NCBI GenBank assembly: GCA_033558025.1
Contig: JAUCEF010000016.1
Coordinates: 2,976,001 to 3,040,000, forward strand
Direction of reading: 5' to 3'
Length of the DNA: 64,000 nucleotides
Origin: Phytophthora sp. 'mugwort'
Taxonomy: Eukaryota > Oomycota > Peronosporomycetes > Peronosporales > Peronosporaceae
Shown: piece by piece, positions 11,647 to 24,066 of the stretch
Layout of the letters: each line of letters starts with the position of its first letter
Numbering within the stretch: position 1 is the stretch's first letter
Position numbers and translations under genes: made by a program
Notes under the pieces: model-generated
Databases searched by the model: none
What the model was told of the DNA's origin: nothing
What the model saw: the letters and a program-made list of their open reading frames with translations, nothing else

Positions 11647-11990
11647 TATTGAGGGTTGCCAGGTTTTGGTACTGTGTACCAGTAACCGGTTAACCCGAAC
11701 CGGTCCAACACGATCCCGCGATGTTTACGGTACGTTGTTTACGCAACCGATGATTAGACGAGTAGGATGATTGGACGAGTGCGGAGTGTTGGTGATTGGA
11801 TGCACCAAATGATTGGATGCAGGGCTGCATATCTATGTGGTAGACTAGGTAGTGTAAGCTCCGATAAATCAATCACTTTCGAATCTTGCTTCTTCAGCTC
11901 AAGTGGTCTTCACTCCGGTCCTCACACCCAAGTGCAGAACTCCCTTCGCTAAACCCAAGCTTCACTTATCAAGATCCATACCTTTTATCA
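11647..11990 (+). repeat. Family A LTR, 5' LTR of A3 (344 bp)
   Basis: It starts TATTGAGGGTTGCC and ends CCTTTTATCA just before the primer-binding site at 11991-12002. Its last 50 bp are diverged from other A LTRs (AAACCCAAGCTTCACTTATCAAG), so it belongs to a separate sublineage. Confidence 0.92.
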
Positions 11991-11994
11991 GGTT

Positions 11995-14900
11995 ATGAGC
12001 CCAATCACCATGTCCTCTGCCCAGGACGTCTCGACCAAGGTCTCCATTGACAAGTTCAACGGAGACAACTACGCGACGTGGAACCGCTACATGCGTGGCG
12101 TGTTCCTGACCAAGTCGACGTGGCATGTGGTGAATCGGGAAACGTCTCCATCCTTTACGGACTCCCGGGCCAAGGACGAGTATGTCAAGTCGAGCAACAT
12201 CGCTTTTGGACTGATGTTGCTTCACATGGACGCCGACTACCATCATGTGGTCGATGACTGCGAGGAAGCATGGATCGCGTGGACGCGCTTGAAGACGCTG
12301 TACGGTGGATCGCAGAAGGCTGGTCGCATCTACCTGAAGCGACAGCTCTTCAGCATGGAGATGTCGGAAGGCGGCAATGTGTTGCATCATTGCAATGATG
12401 TCCTGAACATCAGCGCCAAGCTCAGCAGCATCGGCGCCAAGATGGAGGACGAGGACGTGGCGATCTGCTTGCTGCGCAGTCTCCCCAAGAGCTACGAGAA
12501 CGTCGTGCTGAACTTGGAGATGAGCAATGCAGAGCTGCGGTCGCAAGACGTTGTGAAGGTGCTCACGAACGAGCATATCAAGCGGCAGGGCGAGAAGACT
12601 CCGTTGGTGAAAACTGAAGACGCGGCCAAGGCGTTCAGTGCCGAGCGAGAATCTCGTCAGTGCACGTACTGCGGGAAATTGGGGCACATCATTGACAAGT
12701 GCTGGACCAAGCAGAAGGACGAGAACCGAGGGCCAAGACGCAGCGGCAACGGCCGTGGACGCGGGGCCAACAACATCCAGTGGAGAAACGACGACTACGA
12801 CTACGATCGAGTGGCGTTCGCGGTTTCCCTGGAATGTGGAGTTTCGACGGACAAGAATGTGTCCGGGATGTGGGCGGTCGACAGCAGTGCCACGCACCAT
12901 ATTTGCAACGACAAGACCAAGTTCGTCTATTTGATTGAGCGGAACGAAGGCGAACTTTCGGTGGCCGATGGCAACAAGGCGGCCATCATGGGTGTGGGGA
13001 CCATCGTGGAACAAGTGGTCCTGCCTAACGGCGACGAGCGCGAGATCGAGATCAAGAACGCGCTTTACGTGCCAAGCATGAGCAAGAATCTGCTTTCGGT
13101 GCCGCAGATTAACAAGAGTGGCAACTTTCAAGTGGTGTTCGACGGTGCGAGCATGCATGTCGCGCGAAAGGGCTCGAAGCAAGTGGTGGCAACGGCTGAC
13201 CTCGTCGACGGTCTCTACTGGCTACGCATACCACAACATTCGGTGAATGCGGCGACGTCAACGCGCAATGAGGATCTACACGCGCGGATGGGCCACGCTC
13301 CGATCGACGTGCTGCGCAAAATGGTCAGCAGTGGCATGATCAAGGACGCGAAAACACCATCACAGTCGAATGGCATATGTCGCGGATGTCAGCAAGGGAA
13401 GATGGTCCAAAAACCGTTCCCAAGCAACCGCGACAAGCGTCACTACGACGTATTTGAGCTACTCCACTTCGACATCTGCGGCCCCATGGAACAAGAGTCA
13501 CTGGGTGGCAGCAAATATTTGCTGCTCATAGTGGACGAAGCCAGCGGATGCATGAAGGGTTTCTGCTTAAGTGCCAAGTCGGAGAGCGAAGAATGCCTCA
13601 AGACCTACATCATGAAGGTGCAGACGCAGTTCGGCAAACGTGTCAAGTTCGTGCGCCACGACGGAGCCCGTGAGTTTGCTACTAATTCGCTCAAGGCCTT
13701 CTACGAAGACGAAGGCATCGAGCAGCAAACCACGGTTCCGTACGCGCACCAGACCAACGGCACGGCAGAGAGAGCCATCCGAACTATCGTCACGATCGGC
13801 CGCAGCATGTTGCATCACGCCAAGCTGGACAAGTGTTTCTGGGCTGAGGCAGCGATGACGGCCATCTATGTGAAGAACCGCCTGCCGTCACCCAAGATCG
13901 AGCACAAGCCTCCGTTCGAGATCGTCTACAAGTCCAAGCCGAGTGTGAAGCACATGCGTGTTTTCGGCTGTCGGACGTACATCCTGACTCCGAAGGAGAA
14001 GCGACTCAAGTGGGATCCCAAGGCTCGCGCCGGATTGTTTCTGGGTTACGAAGAAGTGTCCAAGGCGTATCGACTTTATGACATCGAGGCGGGGCAGGTG
14101 GTCATCAGTCGCGATGTCAACTTCGATGAATCGACCTTTGGATTTTCACCGTCGATTTCTGATGAAGATGTCGACGACCTGGACTTCGACTCGCTCGACA
14201 TCGACGATGATGGTCCGCGCCAGACGGAGTACAAACAGGCAGGGAAGCGCAAGAGCCGCCCGAGTGACGAAGATGAAGCTGCCAGAAAACCGCGAGCTGT
14301 GCGTCATCGACCTGGACTGGAAGAAGCAAGTGCACCGAACGACTCCCCTTCGCACCGAACAGACGCAGATGAAGAAGAAAAGTCTGGAGACCAAGATGAA
14401 GAATCGACTCCATCTGTGTTTTGGCGTGCAAGTGCCAACGCGGTCGAAGCAGCCGTGGACTTATCGGAGCCGTCGACATTCCAAGAAGCGGTCAACGGCC
14501 CGGACCAATTGCACTGGCGCAAGGCGATTCGTGCTGAGTTAAAGTCGATGCGACTTCGTGGTGTGTTTCGTGCTGCCAAGTTGCCCAGCGGACAAAGCGC
14601 CATCGGTACCAAGTGGGTGTTCAAGATTAAGCGCAAAGCCGACGGATCGATCGAGAAGTACAAGGCGCGCCTGGTGGCCAAGGGTTTCAAGCAAAAGTAC
14701 GGCATCGACTACACGGAGACGTTCTCGCCCGTGGTCAAGTACGTGACGCTGCGCATGGTCATCGCGATTGCCAAGTATTTCGACTGGCCCCTCGACCAAC
14801 TCGACGTGGTAACGGCATTTCTGTACGGCGTCATGAAGGAGTTGGTGTTCTGCGTGGTTCCTGAAGGCGTCGAGCTGGATGGTGATTTCGACTGCCTGGA

Positions 14901-15327
14901 ATTGGTGAAGGCGATTTACGGTCTCAAGCAAGCTTCGCGCGTATGGAACGAGACCTTCGACGAATTCGTGTGTTCTTTCAAGTTTCAGCCTTCGACCCGT
15001 GCCTCTACATCAAGGTTGTCGATGGCCACTGTGTGCTCGTGCTGGTCTACGTGGACGATGTGTTGGTCACCGGAAGTTCACCCGAGCTGATCTCACGCAC
15101 GAAGAACGACCTCAAGACACGCTTCGAAATGACTGACAGTGGCAAGTGTGTGTTCGTCCTTGGAATCGAGCTGGTGGATGGCCCGGAAGGCAGCGTGACG
15201 ATGTGCCAGCGGCGTTATGTGGATGATATCCTGAAGCGTTTCGGTATGGACGAGTGCAAGGCTGTGGTGATTCCGGTAGACATGAGCACTCGACTGGCTC
15301 CAAGTGACGCAGCGACCAAGGTGAACG
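11995..15327 (+). pseudogene. Copia Gag-Pol, copy A3 (mosaic, frameshifted, 3' end missing)
   Basis: The ATG lies in the primer-binding site. The frame is open through Gag, CCHC, integrase and most of RT. A loss of 7 nt at about 14976 (TGTTCTTTCAAG where intact copies have TGTTCTATCGGTTTTCAAG) then shifts it, and RT continues in the next frame with LVYVDDVLV. The body ends in GTGAACG, directly joined to another A LTR at 15328, so the end of RT and all of RNase H are missing. The protease motif reads VDSSATHH instead of VDSGATHH (altered codon 12886-12888), which should inactivate it. The sequence alternates between the plus-strand-copy type and the minus-array type of family A. Confidence 0.92.
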
Positions 15328-15669
15328 TATTGAGGGTTGCCAGGTTTTGGTACTGTGTACCAGTAACCGGTTAACCCGAACCGGTCCAACACGATCCCGC
15401 GATGTTTACGGTACGTTGTTTACGCAACCGATGATTAGACGAGTAGGATGATTGACGAGTGCGGAGTGTTGGTGATTGGATGCACCAAATGATTGGATGC
15501 AGGGCTGCATATCTATGTGGTAGACTAGGTAGTGTAAGCTCCGATAAATCAATCACTTTCGAATCTTCCTTCTTCAGCTCAAGTGGTCTTCACTCCGGTC
15601 CCCGCACCCAAGTGCAGAACTCCCTCCGCTCAACCCAAGCCTCGCTTCAAGACCTCAATACCTTTATCA
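15328..15669 (+). repeat. Family A LTR, 5' LTR of A4 (342 bp)
   Basis: It starts TATTGAGGG directly after truncated A3 and ends CTTTATCA before the primer-binding site at 15670-15681. It has a 1-bp deletion (GATGATTGACGAG) that is shared with the LTRs at 21917 and 24067, linking these three. Confidence 0.92.
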
Positions 15670-15673
15670 GGTT

Positions 15674-16269
15674 ATGAGCCCAAGCACCATGTCCTCTGCC
15701 CAAGACGTCTCGACCAAGGTCTCCATCGACAACTTCAACGGAGACAACTACGCGACGTGGAACCGCTACATGCGTGGCGTGTTCCTGACCAAGTCGACGT
15801 GGCATGTGGTGAATCGGGAAACGTCTCCATCCTTTACGGACTCCCGGGCCAAGGACGAGTATGTCAAGTCGAGCAACATCGCTTTTGGACTGATGTTGCT
15901 TCACATGGACGCGGACTACCACCATGTGGTCGACGACTGCGAGGAAGCGTGGGTTGCCTGGTCGCGCCTGAAGACGCTGTACGGTGGTTCGCAGAAGGCT
16001 GGTCGCATCTACCTGAAGCGACAGCTCTTCAGCATGGAGATGTCGGAAGGCGGCAATGTGTTGCATCATTGCAATGATGTCCTGAACATCAGCGCCAAGC
16101 TCAGCAGCATCGGCGCCAAGATGGAGGACGAGGACGTGGCGATCTGCTTGCTGCGCAGTCTCCCCAAGAGCTACGAGAACGTCGTACTGAACTTGGAGAT
16201 GAGTAGCGCGGAGCTGAAGACGCAAGACGTCGTGAAGGTGCTCACGAACGAGCATATCAAGCGGCAGGG
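15674..16269 (+). pseudogene. Copia gag 5' fragment, copy A4
   Basis: It holds the first 198 codons or so of Gag, from the ATG to KRQG, and ends at the B1 insertion (target CAGGG, 16265-16269). It shares the IDNFNGD variant (N for K) with the fragments at 22263 and 24413, which shows all three descend from one copy. The continuation of this gag is found only after B2, at 29807. Confidence 0.92.
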
Positions 16270-16623
16270 AAAAGGCTTGGTCACTTGATGGCAAAATGCA
16301 AAGTGATTGATTTAGGTCCTTAGTTCGCAAACTCCTTGCTACCTCTAAGCCTACAGTTCTACCTACTGGGTACACTCTACTGGATTCTCTACTGGATACT
16401 GAGTTACTTCAGCCAATCAGGGAGTGCCACGTAGAGCCCATCATGTACCCACAATCTTGTACCCACCCATGGCGTAATCGTCCGTGGCGTAAACACCGTC
16501 CCATAAACACCGTGACGTAATCTTCGTCTCGTAATCACAGGATGCTTGCGATGCCACTGAGTGAAGGTCATACCGGTATCCTACCGGTATACAGCAGCTG
16601 GTCGAGACGTCTCCTTGACAACA
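16270..16623 (-). repeat. B1 3' LTR (354 bp)
   Basis: It lies between CAGGG and the B polypurine tract (sense GAGTGGGAG). The final 14 codons and the stop of B Gag-Pol lie within it. Confidence 0.93.
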
Positions 16624-19600
16624 CTCCCACTCGACTCGACAGCCTTCAGCGCTTCGATGCCGAGTTTGCTCCGGAGCACACTGAACTGCGTCGCAGAGAT
16701 TGGCTTCGTCATGATGTCCGCCAGCATGTCGGTTGTCGAAACATACTGCAGCACCACTTGACCGTCTTCCACCTTCTCGCGCACGAAATGGTAGCGAATG
16801 TCGATGTGCTTGGTGCGCTTGTGGAATTCGGGATTCTTGGCCAACGCGATGGAACCTTGGTTGTCCTCGTAGATCTTGATTGCTTCATCGCTTGTCATCT
16901 CGCCGAGCTCGCACAGGAACACCTTGAGCCACACCGCCTCTTGTGTCGCCTCCGATAGCGCCATGTACTCAGCTTCCGTCGAAGACAGCGCCACTGTCCG
17001 CTGCTTCTTGCTCCTCCAGCTGATGCATCCGCCATTCATCATGAACGCGTAGCCACTTGTACTTCTTCTTGACTCGATGTCTCCAGCCCAGTCGGCATCT
17101 GAATAGCCTTGGGGTCCGTCGTCGCAGCTCGCTTGAAACTCGATGCCGTGCGTCTTCGTGCCTTGAATGTACCTGAAGACCCTCTTGAGCGCCTGCCAGT
17201 GTGTCGGACATGGGTCTGCTGCAAACTGGCTGAGAACTCCCACTGCTGCTGCGAGGTCCGGGCGTGTGCCTACCATGAGATACATGAGGCATCCCACAGC
17301 GTTCCGGTATGGCACGTTTACCATGGTCTCGTCGTGCTTGCAGCCGCCATCGCACATGGCCTTGGTCAGCTTGAGGCCCGGATCCTGTGGCGTCTTAACA
17401 GGGTTGCTCTTCTCCATGTTGAACTTCTCCAGAATGTCTTTCGCAAACTTGGTTTGCCGCATCGACACCTTCCCTGTCGTCATATCTTGATCGATTTCCA
17501 TGCCGAGGAAGTACTTGAGGTGGCCCAGGTCCGTCATCTCGAAACGGTCACTGAGCGCCTTCTTCGTCGACTTGAGCAGCTTGTCGTTGTTACTTGCGAG
17601 GATCAGGTCGTCGACATATAGCGCCACGAAGATCATGTCTTGGTCGTCACGCTTGAAGTAGATGCAGTGGTCAGACTCGCACTTCTTGAACCCTAGCTTG
17701 AGCATGAGGTCGTCGATGGTCTTGTTCCACATCCGCGGCGACTGCTTCAAACCGTAAAGAGACCGCTTGAGCTGACAGACATAGTCCGGGTGCTTTTCAT
17801 CGATGTAGCCGTCCGGCTGTGCCATGTAGATGTCTTCGTCTAACAAACCGTTCAGGAAAGCTGTCTTGACATCCATCTGGTGCACCATGAGATTGTACTT
17901 GGCCGCCAGACTGAGCAGGATCCTGATCGACGTGAACTTGGCCACTGGCGCGAAAGTCTCGTCGTAGTCGATGCCGTACTTCTGCGAAAATCCCTTGGCC
18001 ACCAGGCGCGCCTTGAACCGTTCGATCTCTCCAGCCTGGTTCTCCTTCACACGGAACACCCATCGGTTGCCGATTGCCTTGCGTCCTTTTGGCAGCGGCA
18101 CGAGGATCCACGTCTCGTTCTTGCGGAGCGACTCGACCTCCGAGTCACACGCCTCTTTCCACTTGACTGCGTCGCTGGATTCCATCGCCGACTTGAACGT
18201 GGTCGGCATTTCTCCCACTGAATTCACGACGTATGCAGCTTCGAAGTCTTGACTTTCTTGAGCCGCAGCCGACATCTCGTCCAGAGTCAGGTGTCGACTC
18301 TGCCGCTTGGCACTTGGAACTTCCACAGCTTCTTCCAGCGACTGCGTCCGCGGGTGTCGCTTGCTGCCTGGTTCAAAACCTTCGTCCCGCGCTGCTTCTT
18401 CGTCTTCTTCTTCTTTGTCGTCTTCATCCGACTGCAACGAATCTTGATCCGTCGTCTCTTCATCTTGAATGACCACCACCTCCCTCTGATGGTAGTCACG
18501 TCTCCCACTGTCGAAGACGTCTTCCATGAACTGCGCGTCGCGGCTCACCAGCACGCGACCGCTCTTGGTCTCTTCGAAACGGTACGCTTTCTCATGCTCC
18601 GAGTATCCCAGGAACCGACAGCGCACCGACCGAGCGTCAAATTGGTGCGCTTCTCCTTCGGCACGTGCACGTACGCGTGGCAACCGAACACCTTGAGGTT
18701 CGCTAGCAGCGGTTTCTTGCCTGTCCAAACCTGGTGCGGCGACTTGTCGTGGTTGATGGCACGCGTCGGACACCGATTACGGAGGAACGTAGCTGTCACG
18801 ACAGCTTCACCCCAATACGTCTTGGGCAATCCAGCATGTTCCAGCATGCAGCGCGCACACTCCACCAACGTCCGGTTCATGCGCTCGGCGACTCCGTTCA
18901 GCTGAGGCGTGTATGGCGGCGTGAACTTCTGCATGATACCACGGTCCGCACAGAACTTGGCCATCTCACCCGAAGTGTACTCGCCGCCGTTGTCGCTCCG
19001 CAGCATTTTCACGCGCTTGCCAGTCTGGGTCTCAGCTAACGCGACGAATTGCGCGAACTTGTCGGCCACCTCGGACTTGTTGCGCAGCAAGTACACCACA
19101 CAGAAGTGCGACTTGTCATCGATAAACGTGACAAAATAGCGCTTGCCTCCAAAGGTCGGCGTCTGCATGGGACCGCATACATCACTGTGTACGACTTCTA
19201 GCACTTGCTTGGCACGGTTTGGCGACGTCTTCATGTAGCTTACTCGCGTTTGCTTGCCGAGTGAGCATCCGTCGCATAACTCCCACTGCTTCACCGACGC
19301 CATATCGATACCAACACCGTAGCCCTTCTTGACGATGGCGTCTAGACCGCCATGGCCGATGTGACCAAGTCGAAGGTGCCAGAGGTACGACGTGGTGTCC
19401 CCTTGGCGATCCTTCGAACTTGCCGCATTGGCCTCGTCAGGCATCATCGGAGTCATGCACAGCTTGAACAGCCCTTTGCCCTCACGAGCGCCGAGCTTCC
19501 ACTTGAGACTCTTCGTTTCAGCGAAGCACCCGTCGCTCTCGAAGATAACTGGCCCGACGTCCTTAGTGAACCGACCAACCGAAAACAGGTTACGCGACAG

Positions 19601-20704
19601 CTTCGGAATGTGCCACACGTTCGTGAGTACACCCTTCTTCATGCCGCGCGGGGTCTTCATCGACATCACAATGTCGCCGGTCCCCACAGCCTGAACCACA
19701 CCGTCGTCCGCGAGATGCACGTCCACCGGAGAGATCTTCTTGTAGTTCTTCATGTACTCCTTCGAGTACGTCATGTGCTGCGTCGCACCCGAGTCGACCA
19801 GCCACACTCCATTCGACTTGGAGGCACCCGTGTTACCACCAACCGAGAAGAGGAAGTCGCCAGAGTCATCTTCACTCTGCGCGACATTCGCTCGTTGCGG
19901 CCTCTGCCGCTCCGCGTTCTCGCGGATTCGCACCGGACACTTAGCGATCCAATGTCCGTGCTCGCCACAGTAGTGACAGGCACTAGTCTTCTGCGCCTGC
20001 CGACCCTTGCGCTTGTTGTCGCTTGTCATGAACGCTTGACCTTGACCGTGCGCGGTGCCGTCCGTACCGCCACCTTGTTCCTTGCGCTTCATGTCCTCAT
20101 GTAGCAGCCGAGACGTCACGAGTTCCCACGACAATGAGTCGGCTCTCGACTCCAACGCCGTGATCAGGAACTGGTACGACTCGCTCAGACTTCCCAAAAG
20201 CGTGATCACCAAGTCATCCTCGCTGACCGGAGCGCCCACTGCGTCGAGCTGCTCCGCCAGCGTCTTGATCTTGTTGATGTGCTCCAGCACATCATCACCT
20301 TCGTCCATCATCGTCGTGAAGAAACGTCGACGAAGAAAGAGCTTGTTGGCCAAACTCTTCTTCTCGAAGTGTCCTTCCAGTCTTGACCATGCATCATGCG
20401 CGCCACTCGCCGAGCGAACCAGCGGCAGCTGCGAATCCTCCATCGCGAGACAGATCATCGCCAGCGCCTTGCGCGACTTCTTCCGAAAGAGCGCTTGATC
20501 CGCCGCAGTCTGGCAGTGCTCCAGCTTCACTTCCCCACTTGTCACTTCCCACAGTTCGCGCTCCTCGAGCACAATCTGCATCTTGAACTTCCACGTGTGG
20601 AAGTTAGTTCCGTCGAACTTGTTAATGCGGGCGGTAGTCGAAGTGGCGTCCATGGCGAAGGCGTAGTCGGGGTCTTGGTCAGGGAAGACGGGGCTTGGGC
20701 TCAT
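16581..20704 (-). pseudogene. Copia Gag-Pol of B1 (one-base deletion)
   Basis: It starts at the ATG in the primer-binding site (20702-20704). Gag includes KFDGTNFHTWKFKMQ, followed by the CCHC knuckle CHYCGEHGHWIAKC, protease WLVDSGATQHM, and integrase HSDVCGP, LRSDNGGEY and NGVAERMNRT. Near 18641, in the segment after integrase (VPKEKRT), one G is missing relative to the plus-strand B copies (sense CACCAATTTGACG versus CACCAAGTTTGACG). The acidic linker, RT (ALYVDDLILAS) and RNase H (YSDADWAGD) continue in another frame to 16581. B2 carries the identical deletion, so this is an inherited lesion rather than programmed frameshifting. Confidence 0.94.
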
Positions 20705-20708
20705 AACC
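20697..20708 (-). promoter_or_regulatory. B1 primer-binding site with start codon
   Basis: The sense GGTTATGAGCCC lies between the Gag-Pol body and the 5' LTR and contains the start ATG. The same 12-mer occurs in families A and C although their LTRs differ. Confidence 0.8.
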
Positions 20709-21062
20709 AAAAGGCTTGGTCACTTGATGGCAAAATGCAAAGTGATTGATTTAGGTCCTTAGTTCGCAAACTCCTTGCTACCTCTAAGCCTACAGTTCTA
20801 CCTACTGGGTACACTCTACTGGATTCTCTACTAGATACTGAGTTACTTCAGCCAATCAGGGAGTGCCACGTAGAGCCCATCATGTACCCACAATCTTGTA
20901 CCCACCCATGGCGTAATCGTCCGTGGCGTAAACACCGTCCCATAAACACCGTGACGTAATCTTCGTCTCGTAATCACAGGATGATTGCGATGCCACTGAG
21001 TGAAGGTCATACCGGTATCCTACCGGTATACAGCAGCTGGTCGAGACGTCTCCTTGACAACA
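20709..21062 (-). repeat. B1 5' LTR (354 bp)
   Basis: It starts AAAAGGC on the + strand after the primer-binding site and ends GACAACA before A sequence GTATCGAGCTGG. The core promoter block lies at 20729-20747 (minus strand). Confidence 0.92.
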
Positions 21063-21909
21063 GTATCGAGCTGGTCGACAACGCTGACGGCAGTGTAACA
21101 ATGTGCCAACGGCGCTACGTGGACGACATTCTCAAGCGTTTCGGCATGGATGACTGCAAGGCTGTGGTAAGCCCCGCGGATTTGAGCTCTCGACTGGTTC
21201 CAAGCAACGCGCCGACCAAGATCAACGTTCCCTTTCGTGAAGCTTGGGTGCACTCATGCACTTGATGACTGCGACGCGACCAGATATCGCTTTCGCCGTG
21301 GGATATGTGTCGCGCTTCATGGAAAACCCTCAAGTCGAGCACTGGGTTAAAGTGAAGCGAATCCTCCGCTATTTACAAGGGACCAAGTCGCATGGAATCT
21401 GTTTCAAACCCGGTGACAAGGTGGACTTCCGCGGCTACTCGGACGCAGACTGGGCCGGCGACCATTCCGATCGCAAGTCAACTTCGGGCTATACGTTCAT
21501 TTTGATGGGCGCGCCAGTCAGTTGGGGAAGCAAGAAACAGTCAAGTGTGTCGCTATCAACGAGCGAAGCGGAATACATCGCGCTCAGTCTGGCCGTCCAA
21601 GAAGGCAAGTGGATTCATCGCCTGTTGTGCGAGATTTTGACGGCAGCGAACGAATCGGGGCCAGAGCTCAAGATCCTCGAAGACAACCAGTCGTGCATCA
21701 AGATGACGAAGAACCCAGTGAACCATGGTCGCGCCAAGCACATCGACATCAAGTACCATCACATCCGTGATGAAGTCAAGCGCGGCGAAGTCAAGCTCGA
21801 GTCCTGCGAGACTTCTATCATGCTGGCGGACATCATGACCAAGGCGCTGCCAGGACCGCGCCACATGGATCTGACGGCGTCCCTCGGAATCCATGCGTGT
21901 TCGCATTGA
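21063..21909 (+). pseudogene. Copia pol 3' fragment, copy A5 (late RT and RNase H)
   Basis: It begins in RT at the codons for GIELVDN, directly after the B1 LTR, and runs through RNase H ([21 protein letters not shown]) to TGA at 21907-21909. It carries the same missing base as A1 (GAAGCTTGGG at about 21244), so late RT and RNase H are in different frames. It differs from A1 in a cluster around 21622-21676. Confidence 0.92.
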
Positions 21910-21916
21910 GGGGGCG

Positions 21917-22258
21917 TATTAAGGGTTGCCGGGTTTTGGTACTGTGTACCAGTAACCGGTTAACCCGAACCGGTCCAACACGATCCCGCGATGTTTACGG
22001 TACGTTGTTTACGCAACCGATGATTAGACGAGTAGGATGATTGACGAGTGCGGAGTGTTGGTGATTGGATGCACCAAATGATTGGATGCAGGGCTGCATA
22101 TCTATGTGGTAGACTAGGTAGTGTAAGCTCCGATAAATCAATCACTTTCGAATCTTCCTTCTTCAGCTCAAGTGGTCTTCACTCCGGTCCCCGCACCCAA
22201 GTGCAGAACTCCCTCCGCTCAACCCAAGCCTCGCTTCAAGACCTCAATACCTTTATCA
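21917..22258 (+). repeat. Family A LTR between A5 and A6 (342 bp)
   Basis: It starts TATTAAGGG after the polypurine tract and ends CTTTATCA before the primer-binding site at 22259-22270. It joins a 3' fragment to a 5' fragment, as in a tandem A array. Confidence 0.92.
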
Positions 22259-22262
22259 GGTT

Positions 22263-22858
22263 ATGAGCCCAAGCACCATGTCCTCTGCCCAAGACGTCTC
22301 GACCAAGGTCTCCATCGACAACTTCAACGGAGACAACTACGCGACGTGGAACCGCTACATGCGTGGCGTGTTCCTGACCAAGTCGACGTGGCATGTGGTG
22401 AATCGGGAAACGTCTCCATCCTTTACGGACTCCCGGGCCAAGGACGAGTATGTCAAGTCGAGCAACATCGCTTTTGGACTGATGTTGCTTCACATGGACG
22501 CGGACTACCACCATGTGGTCGACGACTGCGAGGAAGCGTGGGTTGCCTGGTCGCGCCTGAAGACGCTGTACGGTGGTTCGCAAAAGGCTGGTCGCATCTA
22601 CCTGAAGCGACAGCTCTTCAGCATGGAGATGTCGGAAGGCGGCAATGTGTTGCATCATTGCAATGATGTCCTGAACATCAGCGCCAAGCTCAGCAGCATC
22701 GGCGCCAAGATGGAGGACGAGGACGTGTCGATCTGCTTGCTGCGCAGTCTCCCCAAGAGCTACGAGAACGTCGTACTGAACTTGGAGATGAGTAGCGCGG
22801 AGCTGAAGACGCAAGACGTCGTGAAGGTGCTCACGAACGAGCATATCAAGCGGCAGGG
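22263..22858 (+). pseudogene. Copia gag 5' fragment, copy A6
   Basis: It has the same extent as A4 (ATG to CAGGG). It carries the IDNFNGD variant plus a private change (DEDVSIC versus DEDVAIC). It ends at the B solo LTR. Confidence 0.92.
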
Positions 22859-23212
22859 AAAAGGCTTGGTCACTTGATGGCAAAATGCAAAGTGATTGAT
22901 TTAGGTCCTTAGTTCGCAAACTCCTTGCTACCTCTAAGCCTACAGTTCTACCTACTGGGTACACTCTACTGGATTCTCTACTGGATACTGAGTTACTTCA
23001 GCCAATCAGGGAGTGCCACGTAGAGCCCATCATGTACCCACAATCTTGTACCCACCCATGGCGTAATTGTCCGTGGCGTAAACACCGTCCCATAAACACC
23101 GTGACGTAATCTTCGTCTCGTAATCACAGGATGATTGCGATGCCACTGAGTGAAGGTCATACCGGTATCCTACCGGTATACAGCAGCTGGTCGAGACGTC
23201 TCCTTGACAACA
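22859..23212 (-). repeat. Family B solo LTR (354 bp)
   Basis: This is a single B LTR with no internal region, between gag target CAGGG on the left and RT target GTATC on the right. A solo LTR with mismatched flanks is the expected product of LTR-LTR recombination between two B elements at different sites. Confidence 0.93.
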
Positions 23213-24059
23213 GTATCGAGCTGGTCGACAACGCTGACGGCAGTGTAACAATGTGCCAACGGCGCTACGTGGACGACATTCTCAAGCGTTTCGGCATGGA
23301 TGACTGCAAGGCTGTGGTAAGCCCCGCGGATTTGAGCTCTCGACTGGTTCCAAGCAACGCGCCGACCAAGATCAACGTTCCCTTTCGTGAAGCTTGGGTG
23401 CACTCATGCACTTGATGACTGCGACGCGACCAGATATCGCTTTCGCCGTGGGATATGTGTCGCGCTTCATGGAAAACCCTCAAGTCGAGCACTGGGTTAA
23501 AGTGAAGCGAATCCTCCGCTATTTACAAGGGACCAAGTCGCATGGAATCTGTTTCAAACCCGGTGACAAGGTGGACTTCCGCGGCTACTCGGACGCAGAC
23601 TGGGCCGGCGACCATTCCGATCGCAAGTCAACTTCGGGCTATACGTTCATTTTGATGGGCGCGCCAGTCAGTTGGGGAAGCAAGAAACAGTCAAGTGTGT
23701 CGCTATCAACGAGCGAAGCGGAATACATCGCGCTCAGTCTGGCCGTCCAAGAAGGCAAGTGGATTCATCGCCTGTTGTGCGAGATTTTGACGGCAGCGAA
23801 CGAATCGGGGCCAGAGCTCAAGATCCTCGAAGACAACCAGTCGTGCATCAAGATGACGAAGAACCCAGTGAACCATGGTCGCGCCAAGCACATCGACATC
23901 AAGTACCATCACATCCGTGATGAAGTCAAGCGCGGCGAAGTCAAGCTCGAGTCCTGCGAGACTTCTATCATGCTGGCGGACATCATGACCAAGGCGCTGC
24001 CAGGACCGCGCCACATGGATCTGACGGCGTCCCTCGGAATCCATGCGTGTTCGCATTGA
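23213..24059 (+). pseudogene. Copia pol 3' fragment, copy A7
   Basis: This duplicates A5 (late RT to stop) 2150 bp further on, including the missing base at about 23394. By inspection it reads as the same sequence as A5. Confidence 0.92.
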
Positions 24060-24066
24060 GGGGGCG

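Larger units (their letters stand above)
16270..21062 (-). mobile_element. Family B copia element B1 (flanks do not match)
   Basis: LTR 16270-16623, internal region, LTR 20709-21062. In sense it begins TGTTGTCAAGG and ends AAGCCTTTT. The left flank is the gag target CAGGG. The right flank is GTATC from the RT region of another A copy. Mismatched flanks mean this copy results from recombination between two B insertions, not from a simple insertion. The two LTRs differ at about two positions. Confidence 0.93.

Noticed and set aside
18545..18773. Programmed frameshift between the two overlapping frames of B1 (also B2)
   Set aside because: The plus-strand B copies are continuous at this point because they have one more G. 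No slippery heptamer with a matching conserved downstream structure is evident, so it is a plain deletion.
16265..21067. CAGGG / GTATC as a degenerate target duplication of B1
   Set aside because: The two 5-mers are unrelated and come from different places in the A element (gag and RT). The flanks are recombinant rather than a decayed duplication.
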